64,000 bases of DNA from Chrysomallon squamiferum (Eukaryota > Mollusca > Gastropoda > Neomphalida > Peltospiridae), in NCBI GenBank assembly GCA_012295275.1, contig CM022675.1:3159536-3223535 (forward strand). Reading direction: 5' to 3'. Made by a program: the position numbers and the translations under genes. The notes beneath the pieces were generated by a model, which saw only the letters and a program-made list of their open reading frames with translations, searched no databases and was not told the origin of the DNA. Shown piece after piece: positions 1 through 12,134 of this stretch (positions within the stretch are counted from its first letter, which is position 1; each line of letters starts with the position of its first letter).

Positions 1-222
1 ATATACCAGTGTGTTTCTGTGTGTATATAAATGTAGGTAGATGTGTGCATCTAATCAAACACATGTGTATGTGTTTGTATGGTTACATATAGGTAGTTCT
101 GTGGTGTTACTATAGTTTTTAAAGTTGCTATATCGTTTTACAAAATTATTTTTAGTTTGTGACAGACCGGTATTGTTAAACACAGATAATGTTTTACTTC
201 TTTGTACAGGTCACAAGGTGTC
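1..222 (+). promoter_or_regulatory. 5' flank and presumed promoter of receptor gene A
   Basis: The last ~120 bases match the flanks of genes B, C, D, E and F at the same distance from the start codon. Shared blocks are a GTTTTT..AAGTTGCTATATC segment (TATA-like TATATC near 129-134), then TTTTACAAAAT, then a block ending GTTTTACTTCTTTGTACAG just before the leader and ATG. Conservation across six paralogues, while the introns drift, suggests shared promoter or 5' UTR function; the transcription start is not determined. TGTACAG followed by GT could also be the acceptor of a 5' UTR intron. Confidence 0.5.
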
Positions 223-2524
223 ATGGCTGACCTGTGGATTAAAAGTCGTCTGCTTCTGACAGTTTTTGGCGGGATTTTATATCAGCTGTTTTCCGTGTCA
301 GGTAAAATATTTCAATTACAAACGAAATAATTTTTTTGATTTCTATATTTTGCGATCGATTACATTAGTTTTATAAGCAAATATATTCTGTTTCATTACA
401 GCTACTCTGCGTGTATTAAATAACGTTACATGGGATACTGCAGTTTATGCATGTCACGAACGTGGAGAACAACTGTACAGTACGTCAGATATTACATTAC
501 TGAGTGACGTCACAGCTGGATCTTATTGGATTGGAGCTAAAGTTCAGTACAGTTCATGGATGTGGACAGGTGATATAAATCATTGTTTTATTGTACTTTG
601 CAGTTACGATTAGAAATAAGCACACCGACAGTTATGACTACTGTAAATATTCAGCTGTATTGAATTTATATTACAGCATAACATGAACACATTTATCGTT
701 GTGTGTGTGTGTGTGTGTGTGCATATATAAACATCACAAAAAAGAATATCAGTATAAATCTACATGTTAGTATTTTATAATAATGTGCATTTATTGACGT
801 TACAAACGCTATAACAAAATGGAAAATTAAAAAGTAGATTTTATTAAAGATGAGCGTCGATATTTTTTCTCCCTGTAGACAGATAATATCTAGTCACGTG
901 ATATAAAATTGGTTACATAACGAAGGTGTGTTTAACCCAATCAGCTGAGTGAGATAATTATACTGCATTTAAGACTTTTTTATCCCTCACATTTATTATT
1001 ATTTGTAAGCATTTGTTTTGTTTGATTTTTGTTTTTGTTGTTTGTTTTTTGTTTTCTTTATTTTTATTATAATAATACTGCGGATTTATGATAACGATCA
1101 TCATCACCATTATTATTATTAGTAGTAGCAGCAGCAGCAGCAGTAACAGTAGTAATATAAGTGTTAGTGTTTTTATAATTTGGTAAATATACTATTGTCC
1201 TGATAATTTTTCGTAAAGTTTCTTGCTTAAAGAAATTCATGTCATTATATATGCATGTGAATATGCATGAGTTTATATCAGACTGCACTTTATATACAAA
1301 TTTATTCCTTATATTAAAAGAAAATTCAAAATCAGCTGCATTGAACAAATCTAGTTATGTTTACAGCGGATAACACACCACTGTTTCATTACATTGGAGA
1401 AGTGAATGAATCACAGTCTGTACAGTTTTATCAAATCAAATATGACAACCAGGCAAGCCGATGTTACTACGAATGTAAACAAAAACGTATTGCAAGTGTA
1501 ACATATGTGGGATTGCAGGTTAGCAGTTTATATGATAAATTAAATATTTTGGTTATTAAGCTCTCTCACATATACACAGATACATACCATAGTAACACAT
1601 AGACAAAAATAAAAAACACACAAACAGACACACATTCATAGGAACATATAAAAAACATACACACATACACAGTAACATTTACAAACCACACACACATACT
1701 CACAGTGTAACGCAGACACAAACACACACAGTAACATACAGAAACATACACAGACATTGTAACACACACACACCGGTTTTCTTGATAATCGAGTGTGGGC
1801 AAAAAAGCCCCATTAATTCGACTTTCGTCGGCTGCATCTGATGTTTGTGACTGGACTCCGTCCTGTACTGAACATAATAAACTGATTATGAACTAACAAT
1901 AAACTGTCTATACGCTATTGTGAATAATTAACTATTACCGGTTTTAAAACAATCATTTGAGACTCTTAAGGATTTGAAAGACATCTTTCTTAGTTGGCCT
2001 AATGGAGCCTGAAATCACTCATCAGCCTCAAAATACCCCTGCAGTCCCAAAACACCCTCCTAGATATGTAGACATACACCTTTAAATAGAATTAAATACA
2101 AATAATTATAACATTTAGTTGAGTTAAACAGTATTTATTTTCAATAATTACAAGAGAGGTGAAAACCATAGAGTAATCCTTTCTAAATTCTGCTTGAGCT
2201 TCAAATAGTATATCAGTGTTTCAAGATAAATTCTAGTGTATCACAGTAGTGAGAACACTTTCCACGAAAACTAAAAACGTAACAGACCACAGTTTTCGGA
2301 ATTATTTTCATCAGGTTAAAAACATGAATGTGTGAAAACATAACATGGACTACAAACACTGATACTTGAGCAATATCATCTCTCTTGGATACTTTAGTTG
2401 TTATCCACCCAAAATATTTATAAGGAAAAAGTGGCTCAAATATGTTTGGTATCTCTTTCCATCCTTCCATCCATACATCCATATATTCGTACATGCACAT
2501 ACAGACACAGATGCATCCATCTAT

Positions 2525-2574
<50 letters not shown>

Positions 2575-3200
2575 ATACAGAGAAACAGTCGTGGGGGTGG
2601 AGTTTTGAGGCTGCTACATCTGTTGTTGCTTTCTGTAGGTTTCTTTTTTCTGGTTCTGTTTATATCTTCCTTCTTTTTTGTCTACATGCTACATTTAACG
2701 TATACTTTCACTAGTTTGATAAATTCTTTTAGTTTATAACGGATTAATGTTTCGATAATTTAATAAAAATACTTCTTTTTTTAAACGAACATAATTAAAA
2801 GTAAAAGATACAATAATTTTTTTTTTTAAATTGACAATAAAATATAGTTTTATTACAGGGAGATAAGTGCTACTGTCTTAGGTTTTGGAATCAGTTTTCA
2901 CATCGATTTCTTCTCAGACAAAATAAAAGTGTTTGTTTGGGAAACTTCAATGAAAACTGTGGGACTGAAAACACAATGAGTGTTTATAAAATAGGTAACG
3001 TTTTACTTCCATTTGCTCATTAATATACAACATCTCCACATTTACTTCGTAAATTAGAGATCAGAAATGATGGTGGTAACAAAACAAGACCCAACTGATA
3101 TATGTCTTTTAAAATTTATCTGCCCGAGTATACACATATAGAAAAACAATTAATAAAATAACATTGATTTGCTAATGGGCTAGATCTTTTGTACACTATA

Positions 3201-3255
<55 letters not shown>

Positions 3256-6200
3256 TACATATATTTAAGAAAACTATGAGAAAAATACATATAGGATTTG
3301 TATTTACTCTCTCTGTCTCTCAATGATTTTTGTTAATATCAATTATAATTATATTCTATAGCTGTTATTGCCACTCATACTACTAAAATTACCATTTAAG
3401 CAACTGCTACTATTACTACTACAACAACTACTACTATTACTACTTGTAATATAACTATTTCTACTGTTTCGAATCCTCCACGGTTACTATTATGTACATA
3501 ATTTATTTATTTATTTTATTTTATTATGTTTTGTTTACAGATATAACTGTTCATTTGGATATTCACGGTCTATGTGGATATGTTAAACAAAATCCGTACA
3601 GATTAATAATGAAAACAGAAGAGAACTGTGAGATAAAAAAAGGATTCATTTGTAACTGTGCGTTAACAATTTTAATAAGCAGTTTACGCATAGACGCCAT
3701 TTTACACATTCAAAGCCAGTTTTAAAGTGTTCGTATTTGAATACTTTAAAAATATTTTACGTTTTGAATATTTTCACTTATAGTATATGAATCTTCTTAA
3801 CAAATATTTACACTTCTACCTGCAGAAACTGACCTGATTAATTAAAAAAAAATACAAGGAAGGTCGTATTAAGCGCAGTGATTCGGAATTTATCAACTAT
3901 CAGTTTGTTGCTGTTGGGGATGTTTGTTTATATGTTTTCTTGTGGATAAACTTTTTTATATTCAGAATTTTCTCTGTTAACTTAAAACTGGACAAGATGA
4001 ACGGGTATCAGTATTAATGAAAAGCGAAAAGTGAAAACTTTAGAATAAAAACTGGAAACAAAGGCTTGAAAACTGTGATAAAAGATGAAAAATCTGGCGA
4101 ACTTTCAGAATGAAAAACGCAATAAAAAGAAATATTTCGATTCAAGCATCACATTCAACTGATATGTCAATGGAAATCGAAATGAAAAATGATCGAACTT
4201 AGCTATAATTATAATCCTGTTGCTCTTAGTACCCATACTATTAAAACTTTAACTTTAACCCTCACCTCCATCCATTTAGAAAACAGACAGTGCAGTGGTA
4301 GGTAAAATATATTCTTAGGTAATTCTTAAACGCAGCGTGCAAGTTCGCTGAAATGTTAATAAAGCTTTCAAATGCTACTAAGACATACAAGAAGATAAAA
4401 TCAAGTTTTATCCAAAAATATTTTTAGGCATAACAACTATTTAAAAATTTTAAATTTTTTCCCTCATTTTAGTAGTATATAAAATTCTGAAAAAAATAAA
4501 ATAAAAATAATAATAAAAATAAAAAATAAATAAATAATAATAACAAAAATTATAAAAAACCCACCTAAAACCGTTAAGAATCACTGCATGAATTACATAA
4601 TTTCACACGTATTTTTTACGTTCGGTTAACATTTAATACTGCTTATTGCTACGTACAATAATTTAAACATTTCTTTTTATCCCCTTCAGGTCCAGGACAG
4701 TTTTCTAATAACTCATGTTACAATCATGACATGACTAAGAGCTGGTTTTCATCTAATTCAAGCTGTGTTTTAGCAAAACCAAACACAAGTAACGCTGAAA
4801 CAATAAGACAACATTTATGGCCTAAAGAAAAACTGTGGATTGGATTAAAACGTGATAAACTAATAGTCTGGATTGACAGTCATTTCAGTGAGTTATTTTG
4901 TTCAAGTTAAAACGAAGAGAAACATTGTTTTTGCTAGACTGTTTTTGTTAGTTTGACATTTTTTATTTCTTCTTCTTATTATTTATTGCTGCTTTTATTT
5001 TTTATTTTTTAAATTTATTCTTTAGGGGATAGAAGGAACTACTTTTGATTATAGAATTTTAATTTTAGAAGATGAAACCCTGAACATAAACATTACACAA
5101 AATGGCTGCCTGTTGTTAGAAAAATTCTCAAACGGGAAAACTTCATTTTCATTTAGTAAATGTAGTGACATCCACTCTGCTATTTGTATTAATAGTAAGT
5201 ATTATTTATTTATTTATATATCATAAACAAATATTTCTTAATTATTTTATATACTACTAAAATTTAATACCATAAAGAAGATAATGTCTGCAACAGACAA
5301 CATTGTGTTAGTGCTAACCATCGAGTACTTGAAATCTGTTCCTGTTACATTTTTTGTTTTTTTTGTTTTTTGTTTTTTATATGAACACACAGATTAACTT
5401 TCTGTCATCACCTCCTGGATGTAAAATTTGTTTTTAATAATAATTATCCTCAAAGGTTTTCCGCTACAGTTTTCGTCGAGAACCAACCTACCCCTTGTTA
5501 CAGACAGACGGTTATTACACTTACGTTGTTAATTAATTGATGAAGCACTGGGTGAAACAAGCAATAACCCACTGTGCTTTAAGGAACGTCTAACAGTTAA
5601 ACAAATAATGGCAATCGCTAATGACAGTATGGTCAGTGTATGATAGATGTTTAAATATTATGGATACAATTATTTGGAAGAATGTGTTTACATATTTTGT
5701 ATATTACAGATTCGAATTTTCGAACATCAAACATTCCAAGCAGTGAAACACATAAAACAAGTCCAGCTATTGATAACAATGTATTTTTAATCTTTGGATA
5801 ATTCTATATTAAGAAATGAATAAAAATAGATGGATTGATGGACAGATAGGCGGACAGAAAAAGACAGAGAGATACATATATACATATAGATACTGATTAT
5901 AGATATATAGATAGATGTTTTTTTTTATTATTTGTTTTAACTGTTTTAATTTCTTTCTTTTTTCCTTTTTTGTTTTGTTTTGTTTTTCTGTTTTATAACT
6001 GTTTGTAACCCAGTTATGAACCTTTGGATTCATTCTATTCGAAATGTAGAGATATGATGATAATTTGGCAAATCGAATGAATAATGAAAATTTTTTTCTC
6101 GAAAAAACGCAATGCTTACACTTATCTAACAGATAAACTAAGAAATCTGCTTTTGATTATATTCAGATCAAGATCTGTTCAGAAAATTTGGGTCACATTT

Positions 6201-9200
6201 GTTAATACGTTGCTAAAACATTTCACTTCTTCTCATTCAAATTTGTTAGTTGCAAGTTCCTCTGAAATAACAACTTCAGATCTGAAGTCGCATGTGTCAG
6301 AAGAGTCTGGAAGGGAGACAACTCCGTTCAGTTCTGTAACAAGTAAAATAATTATTTCCTTTAAGAAATAGTTAAATAATTTCCTGAAATTAATAACAGA
6401 TATTGATTAAACCACTGTAAGTGTAATTCAGCAAATACAAATAAATAACTTTTGAAATCTCAGAAACAAAATTAAATGAAATACGGCAATATTTTTAAAA
6501 TAACGTTTATACCGCTCGATTTTCGTAAAAAACTATGGTACTTTTATTTGCTCCTTCTTACAGACAGATTATTCACACTTAAACTAAATAATTTATGAAG
6601 TACTGGATGAAACAAGCAATAACCCATTGTGCACTGACAGTTATATAAATAATTGTATGGTCAGTGTATAATAGTAAATTTACGTTGAAAATTATTTAAA
6701 TATTTTCGATAAAACTATTTTTAAAAATGTAGTTATTTATTTTATATTTTAAGATTCCAATTTTGGAACATCAAACCTTCCAAGTCCAGGTATTAATACT
6801 AATGTATTTTCAATCTTTGGATAATTCTGTATTAAGAAATTTATAAATATAGATGCATGGGTCCATTGATCGAGGGACGGACAGACACTGACAGATAGAT
6901 GAATAGACGTACATACATACATACATACAAGAGATTATACATAGAAAAATATACGTTTTTCTTCTTTTTTCCACCTTTTGGCAATGTTGCTTGAACAAAA
7001 GTTAAGGATTTTTTTTTCAACTATTTTTTTTTTTTTCACGAGTTCTAAAGCAATTATAATCTCTTGAGTTCATTGTGATGACAAAATGGCATATTCGAGT
7101 AAAGGCCTGAAATATTTCTAAATAAAAGTTTTTTTTCCACACCAAAACGCACCGAGATAAACTAAGAAATCTACTTTTGATTATATTCACATCAATATCT
7201 GTTCAGAAAATGTGGACGTATTTCTTAAAACGTTGTTAAAACATTTGACTTAATCTCATTCACATTTGTTAGTTCCTAGTTCCTCTGAAATAACAACTTC
7301 GAGAGAAGACAAAATACGTCAGAAGTCAACTGCGTCAGAAAAGTCTGGACGGGAGACAACTGCGTTCACTTCCGTACCAGGTACTAAAAAATCGTTTCCT
7401 TTCGAAAATACTTAGTTAATAATTTGTTTCAGTTCATAATTGCTGTTTTTGATTAATCATTATTAGTGTAATTTCAGAAATAGACAAAGAACATTTAAAT
7501 TTAACAAAGAGAATTCTAACAAGATAAAAAAATATTAGATATGATTTATTATTATATTGAAATTAATAATAGCAGAACTGTAGAAGTTGTTTTATTACTA
7601 TAGTTCTTGTATTTGTAGTAATAGTAGAAATAGTTGCTGTTGTTGTTGCTAAAGTACTACTACTAAAATAAATTATATTAACTTTCTTGTTTTTATTGAT
7701 GTTAGTAGTAGTGTTGCTATTGTTGTTAATAATATTATTTTAACAATCATCATCATTATAATTATCATTACCATTACTACTATTATTATTTGTTTTGTTG
7801 TTGTTGTTAATGTTGTTATTTTTATTGTTGTTAATGTTGTTATTATTATAATTCTTTCATGTTGTCCTGTTATTATTATTATTATTTCATTGTTGTCCTG
7901 TTAATATTTTCATCGGTGTTGTAATTGTTATTATTAATACTGGTTTTATAACTGTTGTCATTAGTGCTATTATTGTTGTTGTTGTCGTTACTGTTGTTAT
8001 TGTTGTTGCAGGTGCTGCAGTAACAAAAGCTCAGATTCTTAATAAAGATGAAAAACATGTAAAATTATTACTATTTATTATTATTACTATTATTTATTTA
8101 TTACTGTTATTACTATTATTATTTATTTATTTATTTATTACTATTACTACTATTATTTATTTATTTATTTATGTAGGTGTTGCTGTGGGTGTTTCTGTTA
8201 CTCTAATTATACTCGTAGTTGGAGCTGTTGTTGTGACAGTTTGGATGAAAAGGTAAACATAAAAACTTTCTTATTTTGTACTTTTCAAGCTTATTAAGAT
8301 TCCACTTTTTTATTCTTATTTCTTGTTATTCAACTTTAACTGTTTCTACATGAAATACATTTGGTATATTTGTTACATTATATCTATTTATGTGTTTGTT
8401 TTTGTTTATTCATTTGCTTTTTTGTTTATTTGCTATTATTTTTTGTTTGTTTGTTTCTTTATTTTCTTCAGATCACATAAATTTTGTTTCAAGACTAAAC
8501 AAGAAAGCAGGAAGATTGGAAGAATCAGATCTGTGAATCAGCAAAACTTGTCAGATTACGATGAGATCAAACCAGGAACTGATTCAAATTACGAGTTTGA
8601 AACTCTAACAGATGTTACCATGGCAACCAAGCCAAACTCCAGTGACTACGAACTGGCAAATGATCTGAATACAGTAAATGTTCAAACAAACTCCAGTGAC
8701 TATGAACTAGCAACTGATGTGAATACAGCGAATGTTCAAACAAACTCCAGTGACTATGAACTAGCAACTGATGTGAATACAGCGAATGTTCAAACAAACT
8801 CCAGTGACTATGAACTAGCAAATGATGTGAATGCAGCAAATGTTCAAACAAACTCCAGTGACTATGAACTAGCAAATGATCTGAATGCAGCAAATGTTCA
8901 AACAAACTCCAGTGACTATGAACTAGCAACTGATGTGAACGCAGCATTTGCTCAAACAAACAACAGCTGCAACAACAACATTGATGATGACGGTTACAAT
9001 GTCCTGAATGACAGTCATATAAACAAGAATGTCAACTACAGTCACACTGACAGCAACGTTGAAGGTGATTATGATACAGCTGACTCAAAACCAAAGTCCA
9101 TGTCTACTCATGACAAAACATACAACCACATCGGAGACGTCATGGAAGGTGATTACGATACAACAGCACCAAAGTCGACATCTTCTCGTGATGAGACGTA

Positions 9201-9312
9201 CAACCACATCGCTGCTGTGAACGAAGACGACTACAACATCGCTGACATGGATCTGAAAAATGCTGACTACACCAGTGATGATTATAACCACCTTGATTCT
9301 TTGAGAGGCTGA
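223..9312 (+). CDS. Receptor gene A: CTLD/WSC/CTLD single-pass membrane receptor, long tyrosine-rich tail (13 exons, intact)
   Basis: Exons: 223-301, 402-569, 1367-1518, 2859-2994, 3541-3657, 4690-4887, 5069-5194, 5710-5760, 6250-6342, 6754-6789, 7273-7380, 8177-8252, 8472-9312. Joined they are 2181 nt and read as 726 codons plus stop; every junction has GT-AG and matching phase. Order: signal peptide (26 codons; RLLLTVFGGILYQLFS core), CTLD1 first half (TWDTA..ACHERG, YWIGAKVQYSSWMWTG), WSC-like domain on exons 3-4 (RCYYEC, TYVGLQ, CYC, ENCGTENTMSVY), CTLD1 second half (CGYV, ICNC), CTLD2 (LWIGLKRD, HSAICI), Ser/Thr stalk exons, a TM helix and a ~280-residue tail. The donor of exon 8 (GTCCAG) is weak. 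No EPN, QPD or WND calcium-site motif is present, so sugar binding of the classical kind is unlikely. A polyadenylation signal AATAAA lies at 9363. Function inferred: cell-surface recognition with tyrosine-phosphorylation signalling. Confidence 0.85.
402..3657 (+). other. Gene A CTLD1 interrupted by a WSC-like domain (exons 2-5)
   Basis: Exon 2 (phase 1-1) encodes the first half of a C-type-lectin-like fold: WDTAxxxC helix, then YWIGAK and WMWTG. Exons 3 (1-0) and 4 (0-1) together form a phase 1-1 module with six cysteines spaced as in WSC domains (RCYYEC, YVGLQ, CYC, C..ENCGT, MSVY). Exon 5 (1-1) supplies the missing CTLD half: LCGYV, EENC, GFICNC. The four canonical CTLD cysteines are therefore divided two sides of the WSC insert. 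The last Cys codon is split across the exon 5/6 junction (T then GT), using donor GTGCGT; this Cys is placed to pair with SNNSCY at the start of CTLD2, as in long-form CTLDs. Confidence 0.75.
2527..2570. repeat. (CA)n microsatellite in gene A intron 3
   Basis: About 20 CA units. A second run of about 26 units lies at 3200-3252 in intron 4. Overlapping short open frames are translations of these repeats. Confidence 0.9.
4690..5194 (+). other. Gene A CTLD2 (exons 6-7)
   Basis: Exon 6 (4690-4887, 198 nt) reads GPGQFSNNSCYNH, then SWFSSNSSC, LWIGLKRD and VWID. Exon 7 (5069-5194, 126 nt) reads NINITQNGCLLLEK and KCSDIHSAICIN. The intron falls after the WIGL/W strand, the same place where CTLD1 is interrupted by the WSC exons. 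Potential N-glycosylation sites (NNS, NSS, NIT) are visible. The GPGQFSNN version of exon 6 is shared only with unit 1 of gene E; B, D, E unit 2 and G carry a TGNYNN or related version. Confidence 0.75.
5455..7480 (+). repeat. Tandem ~1.0-kb duplication of the stalk exon pair in gene A
   Basis: Two copies of a segment lie about 1 kb apart. Each holds a short exon beginning ATTC.AATTTT.GAACATCAAAC (5710 and 6754) and a longer Ser/Thr-rich stalk exon beginning after TTTGTTAG (6250-6342 and 7273-7380; SSSEITTS, SGRETTPF). The shared intron text includes ACAAGCAATAACCCA and AAACTAAGAAATCT. Gene D has only one pair (37518-37553 and 37910-38014). All four exons are phase 1-1, so the extra copy lengthens the stalk by about 48 residues without breaking the frame. 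Confidence 0.75.
8177..8252 (+). other. Gene A transmembrane exon
   Basis: Phase 1-2 exon following ATGTAG. It encodes GVAVGVSVTLIILVVGAVVV followed by TVWMK and the first two bases of an Arg codon. This is a single hydrophobic helix with a basic stop-transfer end, giving an outside-N, inside-C receptor. No charged residue lies within the helix, so there is no obvious docking point for a separate adaptor chain; the tail itself presumably signals. Confidence 0.85.
8472..9312 (+). other. Gene A cytoplasmic tail exon with 17 tyrosines
   Basis: The last exon starts RSHKFCFKTKQES and ends LDSLRG before TGA. Tyrosine motifs in order: LSDYDEI (fits the ITIM pattern S-x-Y-x-x-I and also resembles Src/Nck-type pYDEI), YEFE, six copies of SDYELA, YNVL, YSHT, YDTA, YNHI, YDTT, YNHI, YNIA, YTSD, YNHL. 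YDEI, YNVL, YNHI (twice) and YNHL have the Y-x-x-hydrophobic form used by ITIM-like and endocytic signals. The acidic, Asn/Asp/Ser-rich composition suggests a disordered scaffold. Which SH2 proteins bind cannot be told from sequence. Confidence 0.8.
8635..8958 (+). repeat. Six 54-bp coding repeats (18 residues each) in the tail of gene A
   Basis: Six in-frame copies of an 18-residue unit built as NSSDYELA, then N or T, D, V or L, N, then T or A, V or A, N/F, V/A, QT. Each copy carries one tyrosine in an SDYELA context. Copies 2 and 3 are nearly identical at the DNA level, and all are very similar, so the array is young. Gene D has a single equivalent unit (NSSDYKLATDVN) in its tail exon. Change in copy number would alter tyrosine number without shifting frame. 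Confidence 0.92.
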
Positions 9313-10254
9313 TTATGTTAATAAGTCTGTGTTCTTTTGTCATTTCTTGATTTCAAAGGAAGAATAAATGTTGTATAATTTGTAATATATGATTACATGG
9401 TGAGATACAAGTGGTGAAGGAACATAGAAAAAAGAAGAGGAAAACTGATGTTATCAGAGCATGGACTACTCTTTTTGTTATTAACAAGATGTAACCCTCT
9501 CACAGACAGGACAGGCTACTGGCTATTTTTCATCCTGCATATAGGTAGACTTTGTGTATATAACTGGCATAAAATTATTGTTGTTTATATCAAATTTACC
9601 CTTACAATTCTCATATAAACATCAGCCAAGTTAACAAAATGATTTGAAAATATAAACCATAGCCAATATGTCTCTGGCTGCTTTGTATATAATTTCTATT
9701 ATGAATTTATATCCATTTTATAAAAGAGTCACAATATTATTAAATAGAAAGTTATTACAATTAATGAAAGGTAAAGAATCAGAGAAGTCTAATACCAAAC
9801 ATTTTTATTTTAAAACTAAAAACAATTTAAAAATATTATATAATATCAGATTCTGATAAATTAAGATACTGTCAGAACTGTGTAAAGTTTCTAACTTTTG
9901 ACAATCATTTGTAACTCAATCGATTAACAATTTTGTATTATTGTAACTTTATACACTTTGATAACTTCAATATCAATCATCTCAAAAATTAAGTTCTGTG
10001 TTTTAGACCAAACTGATTGTAAGCCCTTTTTATATTGTTACTTTAATTAAAAAATGATTACATATTTTTATATTAAGAATAAAATATTTTTTCAAGAAAT
10101 ATTTTGTTTTATATTTTTAATAACAATCCTTTGAATATTAATGTTGCTAAAATTGCCTACCATGATATATTTAACTTTGTAAAGAACACAAGCTTATTTC
10201 ATACTAAACTTGCTGAAATTGCATAGCATAATTTATTATATATTATGTCTGAAG

Positions 10255-10510
10255 AAATATATGGAATATTTGCTGACATTAAAAATATTTGGTTAAAACT
10301 ATTGGCTATGTTTATACACCATTTCAGTACTTACAAAATTATGATTGCAGAAATAAATAAAATCCTTGGAGATATTAAAAATATTTGAATACAAAATATT
10401 GGTTATGTTAATACACCATTTTAACACTTTTAATATGATGATTGTAGAAATAAATAAAATATTTGGAGATATTAAAATATTAGGTTAGATAAAATTGGTT
10501 ACGTTAATAC
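10255..10510. repeat. ~97-bp tandem repeat, about 2.6 units
   Basis: A unit beginning AAATAAATAAAAT, then TTGGAGATATTAAAA, ATATT, TTGGTTATGTTAATACACC, and TGATGATTG recurs at about 10255, 10351 and 10448. Copies differ by scattered substitutions. It lies in the A-B intergenic region with no coding context. Confidence 0.65.
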
Positions 10511-11804
10511 ATGTACAGCAATGAAATTCTGCTGACAACATACTTAGAACAACATGAATTGAAAATCAGACAAAAACAATATTAACAATTCCCTGAGTGA
10601 ACTCTTTACACAACACTTACAAAGAAAGATTAAAATAAACAAAAAACATCAGAAGAGTTAGCTGCCCTTCCAAGCAGAATACATTGTGCATAATATATAT
10701 TTAAAATTATAAAATTATCACAAAATATTATGAAGCAGTAGAAGAAAAATAACAAAAATTAAGAAAGAATAATAATAACAACAACAGTAACAACAACAAC
10801 AACAACAACAACAACAATAATAATAGTTATTATAATTTGCTATAATATTATTCATTTTCATTGTTAAAATGTTTCAGCATTTGAATTTGAATAAAGAACA
10901 CAGTTAAATATTTACAGCTGTCACAGACACAGGAAGAACGATTGTGTAAGTGGATTAGTCCAGTGACAAAGTAATATCATCAATGTCTAGTAAAAAACCT
11001 GCCTACAGAACAACTCAGAAATGTTTTATTTGTGAATGTTAAAAATATCAGCTTCAACAATAATGAAAACAACCCTTTTTTTCTTCCTTTATTTTATCTT
11101 TTTTTTTAAATATTGGAAGGAAAACAAATTAAAATAAAACACTATCATTTATTAACACTATTGCTAACAAGAGTAGAACTATCGTCTGTTTAATATTTGT
11201 AAAATCTTAGTATTACGGAGATTTTACGACTAAATATCGATAATAATAATAATAATAATTATAATAATAATAATAATAATAATAACAATAATAATAATAA
11301 TAATAATAATTTGAGAAGCACAGTAAAACATAAGTCTCACGTCTTTTTAAACAGATGGTGTATAAGCATTGTGAATTTCTATGTGGAGAAGTAATTTATT
11401 ATTAGAAGATATTTATCACAAATAATTAGCGACAATCAGTTTAATTTAGAAACATCATAACCATATCCTGTACATAAATGAATCAGCGTACTTCTACACT
11501 TTTTCTATCTTGCTTAAAATAAATAAACAATTAGTAAGTAAATAAGTAAGTAACCCCTAAAAGTAATGTTTATTTGTAAAAAAAAGAAAATAATAATAAT
11601 AAAAAGTAAGAACAAAGAAATAATAATAACAAATGTTTTTGAAACTGTTGTTTGTTTTCAAGTTAATTCTCAAATAATGTTAAAAATCTGCATTTTGATA
11701 CCCATAGAGTCGTAATGAAATTATTTATATATTTTGAAACATTTGGTGGCTTTACAATTTACAATTTTGATTATTATTAAAACACAGTGCCATGCAAATA
11801 ATTT

Positions 11805-11853
<49 letters not shown>

Positions 11854-12033
11854 TTTTCTTAAAGTAACTTTCTGCAGCTTCTCCAAAGGTGATAAAAGCA
11901 GCACGAAACTAAATGATGTTCATAATGGTTTTTTTATTTAAATTATTCTAGATGTCATACTTGCATTGAACGCACATCTGTATTAATTAATTAATAATGT
12001 CCTTTTTCAATTTAATTTGATTTATTTGTTTTT

Positions 12034-12064
<31 letters not shown>

Positions 12065-12134
12065 TTTTATTTTATTTTTTTTTTTTTTTTTTTTCACACA
12101 AGAGATAACTATATTTATGGCATTTATTCATTCA

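Noticed and set aside
1067-1348. 93-codon minus-strand open frame in intron 2 of gene A
   Set aside because: Low-complexity ends, no homology and no counterpart in genes D or F.
2213-2739. Several overlapping open frames with His/Thr or Cys/Val runs
   Set aside because: They are translations of a (CA)n tract inside an intron of gene A; no codon bias, domain or splice context.
7980-8080. Candidate exon after TTGTTGCAG at 8011 in gene A
   Set aside because: Lies in a TTG/TTA repeat, has no donor in phase and no counterpart in gene D.
8615-8959. Minus-strand open frame with HSHWSLFEH repeats
   Set aside because: Antisense shadow of the tyrosine repeat in the tail of gene A.
9668-9856. 62-codon open frame downstream of gene A
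   Set aside because: AT-driven composition, no domain and not conserved after gene D.
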